Origin: Aulosira sp. FACHB-615
Lineage (GTDB): Bacteria; Cyanobacteriota; Cyanobacteriia; Cyanobacteriales; Nostocaceae
Assembly: GCF_014698045.1 (NCBI RefSeq)
Contig: NZ_JACJSE010000003.1
Coordinates: 1 to 64,000, forward strand
Reading direction: 5' to 3'
Length of the DNA stretch: 64,000 nucleotides
The notes beneath the pieces were generated by a model that searched no databases, was not told where the DNA came from, and worked only from the letters and a program-made list of their open reading frames with translations. Below are positions 62,840 through 64,000 of the stretch, piece after piece. The translations under genes were made by a program, and so were the position numbers. Positions within the stretch are counted from its first letter, which is position 1. Each line of letters starts with the position of its first letter.

Positions 62840-64000
62840 ATGAACGATCAAAGGGTGAATCAATTGCAAACAATGTCATTTTCGGATAATAACTCTCAAG
62901 AAACCTACCAAGGACAAAGGTGGTTAGTAGAGGAAAGAGATGCCTGTGGTGTAGGTTTTATTGCACATCGCCAAAATATTGCCAGCCATGAAATCGTTAC
63001 TAAAGCCTTAGCCGCATTAACCTGCTTGGAACATCGGGGTGGTTGTAGTGCTGACCATGATTCTGGTGATGGTGCAGGGATATTGACAGCCATTCCTTGG
63101 GAGTTGTTACAAAAAGAATATTTCGCAGGCAGGATAGAAATATCATCTACCAGCAATGTGGCTGTAGGGATGATATTTTTACCCCAAGACCGGGAATTAG
63201 CCCAAAAAACCAAAGCCCAAGTTGAAAAAGTGGCGGCGGAAGAAAAATTTACAGTATTGGGCTGGCGAGAAGTACCAGTACATCCCCATTTATTGGGCAG
63301 ACAAGCCAAAGAAAACCAACCCCAAATAGAACAAATTTTTCTGGCGGCGGATGAAACTGGCGATGAATTAGAAAGACAGTTATACATTGCCCGTAAACGG
63401 ATTTTTAAAGCAGCCAAAGCTGTCTCGGAAGATTTTTATATTTGCTCTTTATCCAGCCGCACCATTGTTTATAAAGGTATGGTGCGTTCGGCTGTGTTGG
63501 GAGATTTTTACGCGGATTTACAAAATCCCGCATACAAGAGTGCCTTTGCAGTTTATCATCGCCGCTTTAGTACCAACACAATGCCAAAATGGCCGTTAGC
63601 ACAGCCTATGCGGTTGTTGGGACATAACGGCGAAATTAATACCTTGTTGGGAAACATTAACTGGATGATGGCTAGAGAAGCGAGTATTAGCCATCCAGTA
63701 TGGGGCGATCGCAATGATGAACTCAAGCCTTTAGTAATTCTAGATAGCAGCGACTCCGCCACCCTCGATAATGTCTTAGAACTATTAGTACGTTCGGGAC
63801 GCAGCCCCTTGGAAGCCTTGATGATTATGGTTCCAGAGGCTTATCAAAATCAGCCTTCCTTACAAAACTATCCCGAAATCACTGACTTTTATGAATACTA
63901 CAGTGGTTTGCAAGAAGCTTGGGACGGCCCAGCATTGCTAGTCTTCAGTGATGGGAAGAAAGTCGGCGCAACCCTTGACCGCAACGGCTTAAGACCTGCA
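62840..64000 (+). CDS. gltB: glutamate synthase large subunit, N-terminal part
   Basis: The first 387 codons are in the window, and the gene runs past its right edge. MNDQRV...RDACGVGFIAHR shows a 35-residue propeptide before Cys36, the catalytic N-terminal nucleophile of the glutaminase domain. Landmarks are RRFSTNTMPKWPLAQPMR, LGHNGEINTLLGNINWMM and ATLDRNGLRPA. The whole enzyme combines two 2-oxoglutarate and glutamine halves to glutamate. Whether it uses ferredoxin or NADPH depends on the C-terminal half, which is outside the window, but ferredoxin-dependent forms are usual in cyanobacteria. Confidence 0.95.
   Translation, partial: MNDQRVNQLQTMSFSDNNSQETYQGQRWLVEERDACGVGFIAHRQNIASHEIVTKALAALTCLEHRGGCSADHDSGDGAGILTAIPWELLQKEYFAGRIEISSTSNVAVGMIFLPQDRELAQKTKAQVEKVAAEEKFTVLGWREVPVHPHLLGRQAKENQPQIEQIFLAADETGDELERQLYIARKRIFKAAKAVSEDFYICSLSSRTIVYKGMVRSAVLGDFYADLQNPAYKSAFAVYHRRFSTNTMPKWPLAQPMRLLGHNGEINTLLGNINWMMAREASISHPVWGDRNDELKPLVILDSSDSATLDNVLELLVRSGRSPLEALMIMVPEAYQNQPSLQNYPEITDFYEYYSGLQEAWDGPALLVFSDGKKVGATLDRNGLRPA

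Overview
The window reads as chromosome from a filamentous, heterocyst-forming type cyanobacterium (Nostoc/Anabaena-like). The evidence is the very frequent HIP1 octamer GCGATCGC, the cyanobacterial genes (CpcT phycobilin lyase, a high-light-inducible protein, PipX, SepF, DUF1825, phytol kinase, cyanophycin genes), the many 7-bp short tandem repeats, and small terminal-inverted-repeat elements typical of Nostocaceae. No rRNA, CRISPR array, prophage or complete insertion sequence was seen. One tRNA (Asn) is present.

Layout. 1-4.8 kb: a possible gene end, an ECF-type ATPase, a NYN nuclease, tRNA-Asn, a class V aminotransferase, a DUF937 protein and DUF1825. 5-9.2 kb: a bifunctional penicillin-binding protein divergent from tyrS, an 18-copy 9-bp minisatellite, then pyrF. 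9.2-16.3 kb: two adjacent MITE-like elements, a secreted unknown, a phosphodiesterase, then a minus-strand block cpcT, larB, oligopeptide-binding lipoprotein, ispF, trmD. 16.3-21 kb: cyanophycinase and cyanophycin synthetase (nitrogen reserve turnover), then tatA. 21-29.3 kb: Ser/Thr kinase, cbiT, cdsA, DUF2993, a pseudouridine synthase and RodZ-like pair, malQ, NUDIX. 29.3-33.4 kb: a pentapeptide-repeat pseudogene split by a MITE, a four-gene drug-export operon (ABC ATPase, permease, MarR, MFS) and a penicillin-acylase remnant. 33.6-37.9 kb: phytol kinase-like, methyltransferase, hli, and thyX carrying a 439-residue intein. 38-48.3 kb: a Ski2-like helicase, the pipX-pipY-sepF-proC cluster, a chorismate-utilising enzyme, an ECF T component, der. 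48.7-53 kb: phosphoesterase, DUF1997, pheA, LON-domain protein. 53.3-58.6 kb: the str operon rpsL-rpsG-fusA-tuf-rpsJ with a consensus promoter and a strong terminator. 58.6-64 kb: A-type Fe-S carrier, cupin, phosphodiester glycosidase-like protein, and the 5' part of glutamate synthase.

Several genes concern nitrogen balance: cphB/cphA store and mobilise cyanophycin, PipX links PII and NtcA, and gltB assimilates ammonium through glutamate. The most notable structures are the thyX intein inside the ThyX signature motif, a MITE insertion whose removal exactly restores a pentapeptide-repeat frame, heptad repeats that supply start codons and C-terminal tails to several genes, and in-frame repeat insertions in a chorismate-binding enzyme. 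Nothing here looks like an intact, wholly new multi-gene system.
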